Shown here piece by piece: positions 1-11,962 of a stretch of 64,000 nucleotides of DNA. Below the pieces are notes generated by a model. It saw only the letters and a program-made list of their open reading frames with translations, was not told where the DNA came from and ran no database searches. A program made the translations under genes and the position numbers. Every line of letters begins with the position of its first letter. The stretch's first letter is position 1. Source of the stretch: Glebionis coronaria (lineage: Eukaryota > Streptophyta > Magnoliopsida > Asterales > Asteraceae); contig CM046874.1 of NCBI GenBank assembly GCA_025667525.1, positions 666,216,737 through 666,280,736 on the forward strand, in the 5' to 3' direction.

Positions 1-1
1 C

Positions 2-3000
2 GATTTCGTCGTCGTTGACTACGAGATGGACCCTCGTGTGCCATTAATTGTTGGTCGTCCATTCCTGAGGACCGGTCGCACTCTCATCGATGTTGAAGCC
101 GGTGAGCTTATCATGAGAATGGGTGACGATAAAATCGTCTTCAACATGGGAAAGTTGTCTAAACAACCTTATTCATACGAGAGTGTTAATTGTATTGACG
201 TTCTTGATGAGGCTTGTGAAGAACACTTCAAAGATGCTTGTAAAAGTATTCCTACCTCTCTTCCCAATGTTGAGACCGTTTCCTCTATTGATTCATCACT
301 GTCTCTATTTGGAGAAAGTGATTTCTTTTGGAAAGATCTTGAAGCCACCATGGGAGATGTGAACTCAACAAATGACGAGTCTCCCACCGACTTGGCTGAC
401 GACATGAGTTTCTTTGAAAACCTTCTCAAAGAAGACAATCTTTCTCCACCATCTCCCACGGTTATTGCTATCGATGCTCCGACTTTGAAAACGCCTCCCA
501 TCGAAAATCCTCCAGATTTAGAACTTAAGGAGTTGCCACCCCATCTCGAGTACGTGTTCCTTGAAGAAAACAAGAAGTCGCCGGTCATCATCGCGAAGGA
601 CTTGAAAGAAGAAGAGAAATCTCGCCTAATCGCCGTGCTTAAAGATCATAAGAAGGCAATTGCTTGGAAAATTTCCGATATCCGCGGAATTGATCCGAAC
701 TTTTGTACTCACAAGATTCTCATAGAAGATGACTTTAAACCCGAAATCCAGAGCCAAAGAAGGGTTAATCCTAAAATTCATGACGTCATCAAACAAGAGG
801 TTATCAAACTTCTAGATGTCGGCTTGATCTACCCTATTTCGGATTCGCCGTGGGTAAGTCCCGTCCATTGTGTGCCCAAGAAGGGCGGAATAACCGTTGT
901 TTCCAATGAACACAACGAGTTGATTCCCACTCGTCTCGTTACTAGGTGGAGAGTTTGTATTGATTATCGCAAGCTCAATGATGCCACGAGAAAAGACCAC
1001 TTTCCTCTTCCCTTCATGGATCAAATGCTCGAGCGTCTAGCTGGTAATGACTATTACTGCTTTTTAGACGGATTCTCCGGGTACTTTCAAATTCCCATCG
1101 ATCCCAAGGACCAAGAAAAGACCACATTCACTTGTCCCTATGGAACATTTGCTTACAAACGCATGCCTTTTGGTTTATGTAATGCTCCTGGGACGTTCCA
1201 AAGGTGTATGATGGCTATATTCCATGACATGGTGGAAGACACTATGGAAGTATTCATGGATGATTTCTCGGTTTATGGCAATTCTTTCTCTGCTTGCCTT
1301 GCCAATTTAGAACGTATGCTGAAGCGGTGTGAAGACACTCGCCTTGTTCTTAATTGGGAAAAATGCCATTTCATGGTAAAAGAGGGCATCGTGCTAGGAC
1401 ACAAAATTTCCAAAGCCGGTCTTGAAGTGGACCGTGCTAAAGTCGATGTTATCGCTAAGTTGGCTCCACCTACAACCGTGAAGGGTGTGAGAAGTTTCCT
1501 TGGTCATGCGGGCTTTTACCGTCGATTCATCAAAGATTTTTCTCAAATCGCTCGCCCGATGACCCACCTCTTGGAAAAAGATACTCCTTTTATCTTTTCC
1601 AAAGAGTGTCTTGAAGCCTTCAACTTGCTTAAGGATAAGCTAACTAAGGCACCCGTCTTGGTTACCCCTAATTGGGAGCTTCCCTTTGAGTTGATGTACG
1701 ATGCTAGTGATTTTGCTATTGGAGCGGTTCTGGGCCAAAGAGTGAACAAACACTTCCAACCAATCCATTACGCTAGCAAGACAATGACGGGGGCTCAATT
1801 GCATTACACGACAACAGAAAAAGAGCTTTTAGCTGTTGTCTATGCCTTTGAAAAATTCCGCCCCTATCTTGTCCTCTCTACCATAATCGTTTACACCGAT
1901 CACTCCGCGTTGAAGTACTTGTTGACTAAACAAGATTCCAAACCAAGACTTCTTCACTGGGTTTTGCTACTCCAAGAATTTAAAATTGAAATTCGCGATA
2001 AAAAAGGAGCTGAAAACCTAGCCGCGGATCATCTCAGTAGACTTGAGGATCCTTACCAGGGGGATCATCCGAACAAAGAAATCAATGATTCTTTTCCCTT
2101 GGAGACCTTAATGTCTATCAACTCGACTGCTGATGAAACCCCGTGGTTTGCGGACATTGCAAACTACTTGGCGGGTGGAATTCTCGTTGACGGGTTGACA
2201 TCCCAGCAAAAGAAAAAGTTCTTCAAAGACATCAAGACTTACTTTCGGGATGACCCGTATCTTTTCAAACAATGTGCCGACTTGATTATTCGCCGATGTG
2301 TTGATGGACCGGCAGCTTTAGAAATCCTTGACGCTTGCCACAAAGGACCCACAGGTGGTCACTTTGGTCCCAACTACACCGCTAAAAAAGTGTTTGACTC
2401 GGGATTTTATTGGCCCACCATCTATCGTGATGCTCACGAGATGGTTAAATGATGTGATGCTTGCCAAAAACAAGGCAAGATCACACATAAAGATGAGATG
2501 CCTCAAAATTTCATACAAGAATGTGAAATCTTTGATGTTTGGGGTATCGACTTTATGGGGCCATTCCCTTCCTCTAAAGGAAACAAATACATCCTTGTAG
2601 CCGTTGACTACGTTTCAAAGTGGGTTGAAGCCAAAGCTTGCCCTACTAATGATGCAAGGGTGGTTTGTAACTTTTTGAAATCGCTATTCGCTAGATTCGG
2701 CGTTCCTCGTGCTATTATCAGTGACCGCGGGACTCATTTTTGCAACGATCAATTTGCAAGAGTCATGGCTAAGTATGGTGTCAATCACCGTCTTTCCACC
2801 GCCTATCATCCCCAAACCAATGGGCAAGCCGAGATATCCAACCGTGGATTGAAGCGAATTTTGGAGCGTACTGTGGGAGAGCATCGTGCCGCGTGGGCCG
2901 ATAAGTTAGATGATGCTCTGTGGGCTTTCCGTACTGCTTATAAGACCCCGATCGGTTGTACACCTTATCGTCTTGTGTACGGTAAAGCATGCCACGTTCC

Positions 3001-3426
3001 CATCGAGCTGGAACATAAGGCGCACTGGGCCTTGAAGTGGGCTAACCTCGACATCAACAAAGTCGGTGATCATCGCAAGATTCAACTCAACGAGCTCAAG
3101 AACTGAGGAATGAAGCTTATGAGAACTCGCTGATCTACAAGGAGAAGACGAAGATCATTCATGACGCAAAAATCAAGAACCAAGAGTTCCACGTTGGTGA
3201 TCAAGTCTTACTTTTTAACTCTCGGTTGAAGATCTTCTCTGGCAAGTTGAAGAGCCGCTGGTCTGGTCCATTCACCGTCGCCAAAGTCTTTCCATATGGG
3301 ACCATTGAGCTTTCTCAGCCAAATGGGCCCAATTTCAAGGTGAATGGCCAGCGTCTGAAGCTGTACTTTGGTGAGGACATCTCTCATGAGATGATTCCAT
3401 CCCTCACCACGTTCCCCATGAACTAA
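2..3426 (+). pseudogene. Athila pol polyprotein (protease end, RT, RNase H, integrase), degenerate
   Basis: The reading frame is open from base 2 and starts inside the protease tail ([14 protein letters not shown]). RT carries the catalytic variant FMDD at about 1252-1266. RNase H shows the acidic residues of YDASD, TEKE, TDHS and ADHLS. The integrase HHCC finger begins near 2340, followed by [15 protein letters not shown] and the D-35-E glutamate in NGQAE. Two breaks are visible. An in-frame TGA at 2450-2452 cuts the zinc finger just before its CxxC pair. A frameshift near 3095-3100 moves the last part (through 3426) to another frame. The tail ends without a chromodomain. The element therefore cannot encode a full pol product. 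Confidence 0.9.
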
Positions 3427-5310
3427 TATTGGGTCGAGTCAGGCTCGTGACTCGGTTATCAAAAACAAGCGCTCCTCGGGAGGCAACCCGAGTATCTATC
3501 CTTTTCTGTTTTAACCTCCTAAGTGTAGGGGGACCTATATAGGTGTTTGTATTTGTGTGGTGATGTGATTACAGGGAAGATTGCACTTTTGGAACCTTTG
3601 AAGAACCGTGCTCCCGTGTCATCCGAAATCCGGTTCTATCTCTCAACTATCGTGATTCAATTTTCTTCATACTCACATTTGAAATTGATCACTTTAGTCG
3701 TCTCTTCCTTAACTTGAGTTAACCAACGTGCACAATGTCATAAGTGTAGGGGAGACTTTTCCCACATGCTTAAACATTGAGGACAATGTTTATCTTAAGT
3801 GTAGGGGGACTTCTATCGAAGTTTTAAGTGGACTTTTCCATTAAAATGCCTTCATTTAACCGGAAAATCATCTTTTTCAGCATTTTTCAAATTTTTAATT
3901 AACTTTGGCCATTTAGTCGTAATTTTTAAATTTTTCCCACAATAAAGTCAAAAATATTAATAAAGTGGTGTAGCTAGTTTAGAAGTCTTTGATCTATTAG
4001 GCCCGTTGCGATTATTTTGACTCAACCCGAATAGACTTGTCTAAGTTTATTCTAGCTAGTATCCTTAACCATGTAGACCTTAATTGGTTTATTAGGCTAA
4101 GCATCCACGAGTCTCATTACTTGAGATTTTAAATTGTGGAGAATGAGAAATGATAGAGTCAATTATAAGTCGGTATTCTTGCGCAAGCTCACTTGGTGTA
4201 ATTATTTGCCTATTCTCCCATCACTTGCTAATAATTTATCTGCAATAAGTAAGGTCGTACGATTTGAAAAGTTACTTAGCTTCTAGCCCAAGATCGTTTA
4301 AAAGTTGCTCGGTAATGATAAGAGTTCATAGCCAAGGCATAACTTATGAAGCGGGGCGCGAAGATTGGCGAATCCGAAAAGGCCCTAACAAGGCATGAGG
4401 ATTCCATTTTATTGCTGAAGATCCAAAGTGATGTGAAAAGCATTATTCCTAAAATCAATATGAAGGATCAAGACTCACGACGAAAAGCAATCAACTCCCA
4501 TAAAGATCATGGAGAAGTCTATCCGAAAAGACCCTAACAAGGTATGAGGATAAATAGATCCAAGTCCGAAAAGGAGGCGGATCGTTGTATCTCAAAATCC
4601 CAATTAGAGATTGAAGAATAATCATGGAGTCGTGGTCAACAAAGGTTGGAGTACCCCTCAAAAGTCTCCAAGTGAAGAAACTCTATTAACGATGAGAAGA
4701 CCATTATTTCAAGAACATCTCTCAAGATATGAAGTATGAAGTACATGCCAAATATCGGCCCGAGAAAGGTCTCAAATCGTGGATCGAGTTATGCCAAGAT
4801 ATGAACTTTTTGATATCCCGAGAAGCAGTTTTAAGAGATTTTGTCCTTTAGCTAACTATTGATCAAATCGTCCCACTTTGCTTTCAGCCTAAATAAACTA
4901 TCGAAATAAGTCCAAAAATGCATCTTCATGATCATTCTAAGACAAAAATAAAATATAAGAGATACACCTAGGAATAAGGGAGTTTAAGCATTTAATTAAG
5001 CCATGTGTGTAAGTGTTTGATTTGCTAACTTATAATAACAATGATCTCATTTTTAAGCTTAGTTTGGGGAACGTGAAACTTGAGGGTGATGAAGCGTTGC
5101 AGCACCAAAGCCCTAATGTAAGTCCTTGATCTCTTTGCAAGTTATTTCCACATAGCTATTTTCTATCCTTTTGTTTACTTTAAAGTTTTACTTTCTCTTA
5201 GTACTTTAATTTTTGTTTAGTAGTATTTTAATAAGGCCAAGGTTGATTGGTTATGAGAAAAGTGTAAATTTGCTTTATCGCTCAGCATTGCATGAGGGCA
5301 TGACAATGGT
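3427..5310 (+). other. Athila post-integrase spacer, no gene
   Basis: This 1.9-kb stretch lies between the pol end and the polypurine tract. It holds no ORF with recognisable content. Athila elements can carry an env-like ORF here, and none is visible. PPT-like blocks recur at about 3519-3532, 3741-3753 and 3799-3812, all variants of 'taagtgtaggggga'. A second short internal repeat, 'ccgaaaaggccctaacaaggcatgagga', recurs in altered form near 4374 and 4523. Confidence 0.6.
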
Positions 5311-5325
5311 TAAGTGTAGGGGATT
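5311..5325 (+). other. Polypurine tract of the Athila element
   Basis: The purine-rich 'taagtgtaggggatt' sits immediately 5' of the LTR start TGATAG. It primes plus-strand DNA synthesis in LTR elements. The same core occurs three more times upstream, but only this copy abuts the LTR. Confidence 0.75.
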
Positions 5326-5784
5326 TGATAGGTGTGAAAACACCCATCCTTTTACCACTTATTTCTGGCTAAAACAAGACCAAAACACGTATTTAATATC
5401 ATTTGTTTGGAATTATGCGTGGTTTTTGTGTTTATTGTGTTTTCAGAGTCAACCGGATGAATATTGAAGAAAACATGGGATTGCACGGGTTTTATCGAGG
5501 AAAAAGACTCAAGACGAAGTCTATTGTCCAAGAGATGCAAAAGATTTGAAGTCATTGTGCCTATTTAAAGATTTATCGAAGAATAGAGCCAAAGATGGAA
5601 GATTCATATATGTCGAAGAACTCGAGTCTATTAAACAAAAGATTATAAGACGAGTTGGAATTATTCACCGACACTTCTCAAAATCCAAAGTCGGAAACGT
5701 TTATTTAAAGAGACGAGAAGACTAAAGAAGAAAGAAGAAAAGAAGCCCGATACCAAAGCCCATTTACAAGCCCATATCACACGC

Positions 5785-5794
5785 CTATATAAAG
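5785..5794 (+). promoter_or_regulatory. TATA box of the Athila LTR promoter
   Basis: The canonical 'ctatataaag' lies inside the LTR, with C-rich sequence upstream and an 'agagagagaaagctt' block about 80 bp downstream. Position within the LTR fits a U3/R promoter; the start site itself is not demonstrated. Confidence 0.6.
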
Positions 5795-6224
5795 ATCCCA
5801 CTTCACAAAAATTAGACAACTAGTTAGTTTTAGTCTCATTTTTTTTCACTTTGTAGTTTTAAATCTAGAGAGAGAAAGCTTAACTTTCTCTCACTAGAAA
5901 ACCTTCATTTCTTGTTTAAAATTCTTGTTTTTAATATTAATCTTAACCTTTCAAGCTTAATCTTTTCTTAATCTCCATCTTTTAATCTTTCTTGTTAATT
6001 GTGTTCTTGATTTCGTCATCTTTTTCATCATATTCTTATTTAAAGTTGTGATCTTTTTGAATTTCGTGTGATTACTTTGATGTTTTTACAAGTCTTGATC
6101 TTTTCCTTAGCTTATTCATAGCTTATTGGAGTTTCTCTTGGCTTATTGTCTTGGAAAAGTTGCTAAAAAGTTGCTTAGAATCACCATTTCCCGTTTCCTA
6201 TTTTTTTGCAAAATCTGGTACAAA

Positions 6225-6575
6225 TTCGCAATTCTTCCAAGAATTACGAAATTGATTATCTTCAGTATTGCGAATTCATTCTTGCTAGTGAATTGCGAAA
6301 TCTTTCCTTGAAAGTTGAGAATTCTTCATTTTGAAATTATTGCGGAATCTTCAGTGAAAGTTGCGAATTTGAGTGTTTCTGTGTTGCGAATTTACATCCT
6401 CAGCAATTGCGATCTTACTCTTTAAAGCATTGCAAATTTGTGTTTCCCCCAATTGTGAAATCATTGTTTTGACTATTGCGAAATTATGCATGAGACATTG
6501 CGAAATCTTGGTTAAGATTTCGCAATTATCCTTCTTCATTGCGAAATTATTTAAATTTTCTTAATATTGCGAAAT
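6225..6575. repeat. Dispersed ATTGCGAAAT-word cluster in the Athila LTR
   Basis: Over about 350 bp the words 'attgcgaaat', 'ttgcgaattt' and 'ttcgcaatt' recur more than a dozen times in direct and inverted orientation at irregular spacing of roughly 20-45 bp. The sequence between them is different each time, so this is not a simple tandem repeat. It lies downstream of the TATA box, in transcribed leader or U5 sequence. Confidence 0.7.
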
Positions 6576-6861
6576 TAATTCCTTTTATTTTAAATTTGAT
6601 TTTTGAACTCGTTTTCCCGCCAATTTTCTTACTCGTTCGTCTTTGTTTAATTTTAGATATTTTAATTTTCAAGATTTCATTTTAATTAAGTTTTAAATTA
6701 AGTTTTCATAATTACGTTTAATTAGTTTAATTTCTCGTCATTTATTTTTGAACGTCTTTAATTGTAGTTTAATCTTTCCTCACTTTATATTTTATTTAAA
6801 TTTCTCAACGACGCTCATTTATTTCTTTGTTAGTAGTATAGAAAACCAAATCCCCTATTTG

Positions 6862-7658
6862 TCACCAAGAACAAATCATTCCACTTAGAGCCGAGATCAA
6901 TTCGAGAGGATACCGAGAACGAGAACTAATCTGAACCCAAAGCAAAAAAAACCCTGTATCAAGATCAAACGAAATAATATAATTAGGGCGCCTAAATCCC
7001 TCCCAACCAACGGATTTCCAATAAATAATTCCATCTATAAAAACATGATCCCAGGTCAAATCGCACGATTTAAAAGGCACACCGTTATATACAGTGTTCC
7101 AAACATGTGTACTTAACGTAAAAACCTTAACCACCCATGTACAAGGTATGTCTTCATAGACACTAATCCTAACAAGGATAGGGTCACTGGTATCATCGGA
7201 GACACCCCAAAAGCAATAACAGTATATCCATTAAAAATCAATGCATCACGGATAACAATACTAACGGATTTCCTAATACTAGGGTTCCATATGACAGACA
7301 TCATATTATCTGACCTTACGACTCCCAAACCGGAAACACATATTAACCCATTAACAGAAGTAAGACTATCTGGGTACCTTCTTAATGAGTTTAGGGACTC
7401 GGGGGCGGTTAAGGGAAACTTTTGTTGGGTGAAAGTGTTGTCATCGATAATGGAGGTATATGTTGGGACATTACTGTCTAACGTGGGCTTTACAAGTAAA
7501 TGATGCCGAGTGCGATTAATGTGGTAGTTCCTAACAAATTCCGATCTATCTATAAAAGACTTCCATTGTTTCGAAACAGATCGGAATTGAAGGAGGGATT
7601 TGACAGGAAGGTTTTTAATGATTTCTGATTGGATGTCGAAAGGTATGTGGTCTGACAT
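6862..7658 (-). pseudogene. F-box protein gene (F-box plus FBA-type C-terminal region), frameshifted and 3'-truncated
   Basis: The ATG at 7658 opens a 181-codon frame. It starts with an F-box (about residues 4-50: IPFDIQSEIIKNLPVKSLLQFRSVSKQWKSF, shown here only as a span with key residues LP, L, RSVSKQW). The typical linker WNPSIRKSV of F-box-associated proteins follows. F-box proteins are substrate adaptors of SCF ubiquitin ligases. One missing base near 7198 shifts the frame; the second half (IISFDLDT and neighbours) continues in another frame from about 7134 to 6862. The protein ends about 100 residues short of the usual length, exactly where the Athila LTR begins, so insertion or deletion removed the 3' end. 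It is non-functional as it stands. Confidence 0.85.
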
Positions 7659-7684
7659 GTTTTTTAAGGTTCTGAATTGTACTA

Positions 7685-7703
7685 ATGTGTGTGTGTGTGT
7701 GTT
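7685..7703. repeat. (TG)n microsatellite
   Basis: About nine TG units lie just upstream of the F-box start codon, in the short interval between that gene and the kinase pseudogene. Confidence 0.8.
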
Positions 7704-7705
7704 TT

Positions 7706-7765
7706 TGTTTTAAGGTTCTGAATTGAGGGTTATGAAGGGGAGGTGTGGATTAGGGTTTTTAGACT
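7706..7765. repeat. Duplication-flanking segment, left copy
   Basis: The block beginning 'ttaaggttctgaattgaggg' and ending 'tagggtttttagact' recurs nearly unchanged at 10455-10507, immediately before the second kinase copy. It marks the left edge of the duplicated unit and shows that F-box-proximal DNA was duplicated together with the kinase gene. Confidence 0.85.
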
Positions 7766-7788
7766 GAAATGGGCTATTTTGAGATTAC

Positions 7789-10264
7789 TTGGACTTGGAG
7801 TTAGCCCAATATAAACATGTCACTTTTAGTCAGTTGTCTTTGGTTGAATTCGTGTACACTAATAATCTGGAGGGATCTCTACCTCATTCTATTGGAAACC
7901 TTAAGAATTTAACGACGTTTAGGGCGGGGCAAAATGGTATGACGGGTAGTATACCGACTGGGATTGGTGGCTGTGTGAATTTAGAGTATTTTGGTGTAGC
8001 GCAGAATAATTTTGACGGTGAGATACCTAAGGGATTCGGTTTGTTAGCAAAGTTGATTGATTTAATCCTTTGGAATAATCAGTTGTCGGGGACTATTCCA
8101 AGTGAGCTAACAAACTGTTCGTCTCTGGAGACTCTTGCATTGTACCAAAATAATCTTGTTGGTGAAATCCCGATAGAGATTGGGAACCTTAGGTACTTAA
8201 AGAAGTTGTACTTATACAGATCGGGTTAAATGGAACAATTCCGAAAGAGATTGGCAATCTTTTGTTTGTTACAGAAATTAATTTTTCAGAAAATTATTTG
8301 GTAGGCGAGATCCCAACTGAGTTTAGTCGAATCAAAGGTCTTACATTGCTTTATCTATTTGAAAACCAGCTTCACGGGGTCATTCCAAACGAGCTCAGTG
8401 ACTTGAAAAACTTAACGAAACTCGATCTTTCCATAAGCGCCCTCACGGGCCCTATCCCATCTGGTTTTCAGTATCTTCCCAAAATGTATCAGCTCCAGCT
8501 CTTTAGCAACTCGTTAAATAGCACCATTCCTCAAAGGCTTGGGCTATACAACCGTCTTTGGGTGGTTAACTTTTTAGCCAATTCATTGACCGGGAAGATC
8601 CCGCCTTACGCGTGCAGGCATGGTAACTTAATGTTACTAAATCTTGAATCAAATGATTTGTATGGAAATATCCCCAATGGGATTATTAACTGCAAATCAT
8701 TAGTTCAACTCCGGTTAAGTAATAAAAAGATCACAGGCAGCTTCCCTTCGTCGTTGTGTAACTTAGCAAACCTCTCAGCTATTGAACTCGGTCAAAACAG
8801 GTTAAGTGGCCCGATCACGAAGGAAATAAGGAACTGCAAAAAGCTGCAAGGCTCGATCTTTCGGGTAATTATTTTTCCTCAAATTTACCTAATGAGATTG
8901 AGAAACTTGTTCACTTGGTCACGATTAATATTTTGTCGAATTTGTTAACCGGAAGTATACCAGCTGGGATACTGCATTGTCAGGTGCTTCAAAGACTTGA
9001 TTTTAGTAACAACGAGTTTTCGTACGATATTCCGAGTCAACTAGGCTCTCTTTTCCAGCTCGAGTTACTCTTGATTTCACAAAACAAACTCTCCGGGCCC
9101 ATCCCGTCTGCTTTTGGTAACCTCTCAAGATTAACCGAGCTTCAAATGGGCGGTAATTTTATATCAGGACCCATACCGCCTGAGATCGGGTCCCTCACGA
9201 GCCTACAAATTGCTTTGAACTTAAGTCACAATAACCTTTCGGGACCGATACCATCACAGCTCAGGAATTTGATATTGCTCGAGAATCTGCTACTGAATAA
9301 CAATCAGCTAACGGGCAAAATCCCAGCAACATTTACAAATATGTCAAGTTTGATGACATGCAACGTTTCCTACAACGAACTCACGGTCCTTTTACCTTCT
9401 GTCCCGTTGTTTCAAAACATGGGTTTAACCAGTTTCATTGGGAACAAGGGGCTTTGTGGGGGGCCGTTACCGAGTTGTAGTGGAACATCAGGTTCCACAC
9501 CTGACACGCCTTCTTTCGATAGTGATGATAACTCTCGAAGCAAATTAGTTACAATAATCGTGGGTGCCATAGGTGGGGTTTCACTTGTTTTAATCGCAGT
9601 TATTTTATATCTAATGAAAAAAGGCGTTACACACAATGTTACATCAGTAGACCAAGAAACAGCAGAATCGTCCCCGGTTTCATCAGATATATATTTCCCG
9701 CCTAAAGACGGTTTCAAATTCCAAGAGCTGGTTGAGCAACACGGAACTTTCACGACAGTTATGTTATCGGAAGAGGAGCCGTTGGGACATTTTATAAAGC
9801 GGTTATGAGTTCAGGAAAAACAATTGCTGTCAAAAAGTTTGCTTCGAATCGTGAAGGGAACAACATTGAAAATAGTTTTCAAGCGGAAATACTAACGTTA
9901 GGAAAGATAAGGCATCGTAACATTGTGAAGCTTTACGGTTATTGTTTTTACCAAGAATCTAATTTGTTATTATACGAGTATATGTCGAGGGGTAGTTTGG
10001 GGGAATCACTTCATAATTGTTCATCGTGTCAACTGAATTGGCCAACGAGGTATACAATTGCTCTTGCGGCAGCTCAAAGTCTTGCTTATCTACACCATGA
10101 TTGTAAACCGAGGATTATCCATAGGGATATTAAGTCGAATAATATCTTACTTGACGAGAATGATGAAGCTCATGTGGGTGATTTCGGCCTGGCTAAAGTG
10201 ATTGACATGCCTCAGTCTAAGTCCATGTCTGCAGTTGCGGGTTCCTACGGCTACATAGCCCCTG
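7789..10264 (+). pseudogene. LRR receptor-like kinase, copy 1 (5'-truncated, three frameshifts, ends at splice donor)
   Basis: About 18 leucine-rich repeats (pattern LxxLxLxxNxLxGxIP) are followed by a transmembrane segment (VTIIVGAIGGVSLVLIAVI, near 9550-9610) and a kinase domain. The kinase shows IAVKKF (ATP lysine), HRDIKSNN (RD-type catalytic loop) and DFGLAK. The style matches subfamily XI plasma-membrane receptor kinases. Single missing bases shift the frame near 8226, 8849 and 9736; comparison with copy 2 confirms the first two regions. There is no signal peptide or N-terminal cap. The coding region stops at a GT donor at 10265 inside the activation segment, a position where related genes have an intron. 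The following exon is absent: 190 bp later copy 2 begins. Confidence 0.88.
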
Positions 10265-10454
10265 GTAAGCTCACACTTCATATTTATATTCATTTCGTCG
10301 CAAACATCATAGGAATGGACCATTGAGTTAGGGGCTTATATACTTGTATGTTCTTCAAAAATAAGTAATTAGCTACTCATAATAAATAAGCAATCCTGCT
10401 TATCTCTGCTACTCGTATAAAAGTAAGCATATAAGCAGTTAGCTGTTTTTTTTA
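10265..10454 (+). other. Residual intron or junction between the two kinase copies
   Basis: The GTAAGC donor opens 190 bp of non-coding, AT-rich sequence with repeated 'taagcaat/ataagcagtt' words. It ends at the duplicated block that starts copy 2. No coding sequence is visible, so the last kinase exon of copy 1 has been lost. Confidence 0.55.
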
Positions 10455-10507
10455 AGGTTCTGAATTGAGGGTTATGAAGGGGAGGTGTGGATTAGGGTTT
10501 TTAGACT
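10455..10507. repeat. Duplication-flanking segment, right copy
   Basis: This is a near-identical copy of 7706-7765. After it, copy 2 has about 22 extra bases ('cttgggttgttgtagtctgg') not present in copy 1 before the shared 'gctattttgagattacttgg'. Confidence 0.85.
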
Positions 10508-10552
10508 AAAATGGGCCTTGGGTTGTTGTAGTCTGGGCTATTTTGAGATTAC

Positions 10553-11962
10553 TTGGACTTGGAGTTAACCCAATATAAACATGTCACTTGTTTTTGGTTG
10601 AATTCCGTGGCTTACACTAATATTCTATCTATACCTCATTCTATTGGAAACCTTAAGAATTTAACGACGTTTAGGGCGGGGCAAAATGGTATGATGGGTA
10701 GTATACTGACTGGCAATCTTTCGTTTGCTACAGAAATCGGTTTTTCAGAAAATTATTTGGTAGGCGAGATCCCAACTGAGTTTAGTCGAATTAAAGGCCT
10801 TACATTGCTTTATCTGTTCGAAAACCAGCTTCACGGGGTCATACCAAACGAGCTCAGTAACTTGAAAAACTTAACGAAACTCGATATTTCCATAAACGCC
10901 CTCACAGGGCCCATCCCATCTGGTTTTCAGTATCTGCCAAAAATGTATCACCTCCAGCTCTTTAGCAACTCGTTAAATGGCACCATTCCTTAAAGGCTCG
11001 GGCTATTCAACCGTCTTTGGGTGGTTGACTTTTCAGCCAATGCATTAACCGGGAAGATCCCGCCTTACGCGTGCAGGCATGGTAACTTAATGTTACTAAA
11101 TCTTGAATCAAATGATTTGTATGGAAATATCCCCAATGGGATTATTAACTGCAAATCATTAGTTCAGCTCTGGTTAAGTAATAACAAGATCACGGGCAGC
11201 TTCCCTTCGTCGTTGTGTAACTTAGCAAACCTCTCAGCTATTGAACTCGGTCAAAACAGGTTAAGTGGCCCGATCACGAAGGAAATAGGGAACTGCAAAA
11301 AGCTGCAAAGGCTCGATCTTTCGGGTAATTATTTTTCGTCAAATTTACCTAATGAGATTGAGATACTTGTTCATTTGGTCACGATTAATATTTCGTCGAA
11401 TTTGTTAACCGGAAGTATACCAGCTAGGATACTGCATTGTCAGATGCTTCAAAGACTTGATTTTAGTAACAACTGGTTTTCGTACGATATTCTGAGTCAA
11501 CCAGGCTCTCTTTTCCAGCTCGAGTTACTCTTGATTTCACAAAAGAAACTCTCCGGGCCCATCAACCTCTCAAGATTAACCGAGCTTCAGATGGGCGGTA
11601 ATTTTTTATCAGGACCCATACCGCCTGAGATCGGGTCCCTCACGAGCCTACAAATTGCTTTGAACTTAAGTCACAATAACCTTTCGGGACCGATACCATC
11701 ACAGCTCGGGAATTTGATATTGCTTGAGAATCTGCTACTGAATAACAATCAGCTAACGGGCAAAATCCCAGCAACATTTGCAAATCTGTCAAGTTTGATG
11801 ACATGCAACGTTTCCTACAACGAACTCACGGTCCCTTTACCTTCTGTCCCGTTGTTTCAGAACAGGGTTTAACAAGTTTCATTGGGAACAAGGGGCTTTG
11901 TGGGGGGCCGTTACCGGGTTGCAGTGGAACATCAGGTTCCACACCTAACACGCCTTCCTTGC
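10553..11962 (+). pseudogene. LRR receptor-like kinase, copy 2 (LRR part only)
   Basis: Its LRR region is closely similar to copy 1. Compared with copy 1 it lacks about three LRRs after 'GSI' (deletion near 10710) and a short 'SAFGN' piece near 11562. It carries a TAA stop at 10991 where copy 1 has a glutamine codon, and has lost one base near 11864. Similarity to copy 1 stops near 11962, before the membrane segment, so no membrane or kinase part remains. Stretches intact here but frameshifted in copy 1, and the reverse, show independent decay after duplication. Confidence 0.85.

Larger units (their letters stand above)
1..6855 (+). mobile_element. Athila-type Ty3/gypsy retrotransposon, 3' part only
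   Basis: The window opens inside the protease end of pol. RT, RNase H and integrase follow without a chromodomain, then a 1.9-kb non-coding spacer, a polypurine tract and one LTR. The long spacer after integrase and repeated 'aagtgtaggggga' blocks fit the Athila lineage (inference from family layout). The left half, including gag, primer site and 5' LTR, lies outside the window, so target duplication cannot be tested. The right border is only approximate: the LTR runs into F-box coding sequence near 6855 and I see no clear CA terminus matching the TGATAG start, so the right end may be truncated. Confidence 0.85.
5326..6855 (+). repeat. 3' LTR of the Athila element (right end uncertain)
   Basis: It starts with TGATAGGTG directly after the PPT. 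A TATA box (ctatataaag, 5785-5794) lies about 460 bp in, as expected for a U3 promoter. It is followed by a T-rich R/U5 region full of ATTGCGAAAT-like words. The other LTR is outside the window, so the boundary near 6855 is inferred only from where F-box coding similarity starts. Confidence 0.65.

Noticed and set aside
3600..5310. Env-like gene in the Athila spacer
   Set aside because: No ORF above about 85 codons and no membrane segment or signal peptide. Only non-coding sequence is visible.
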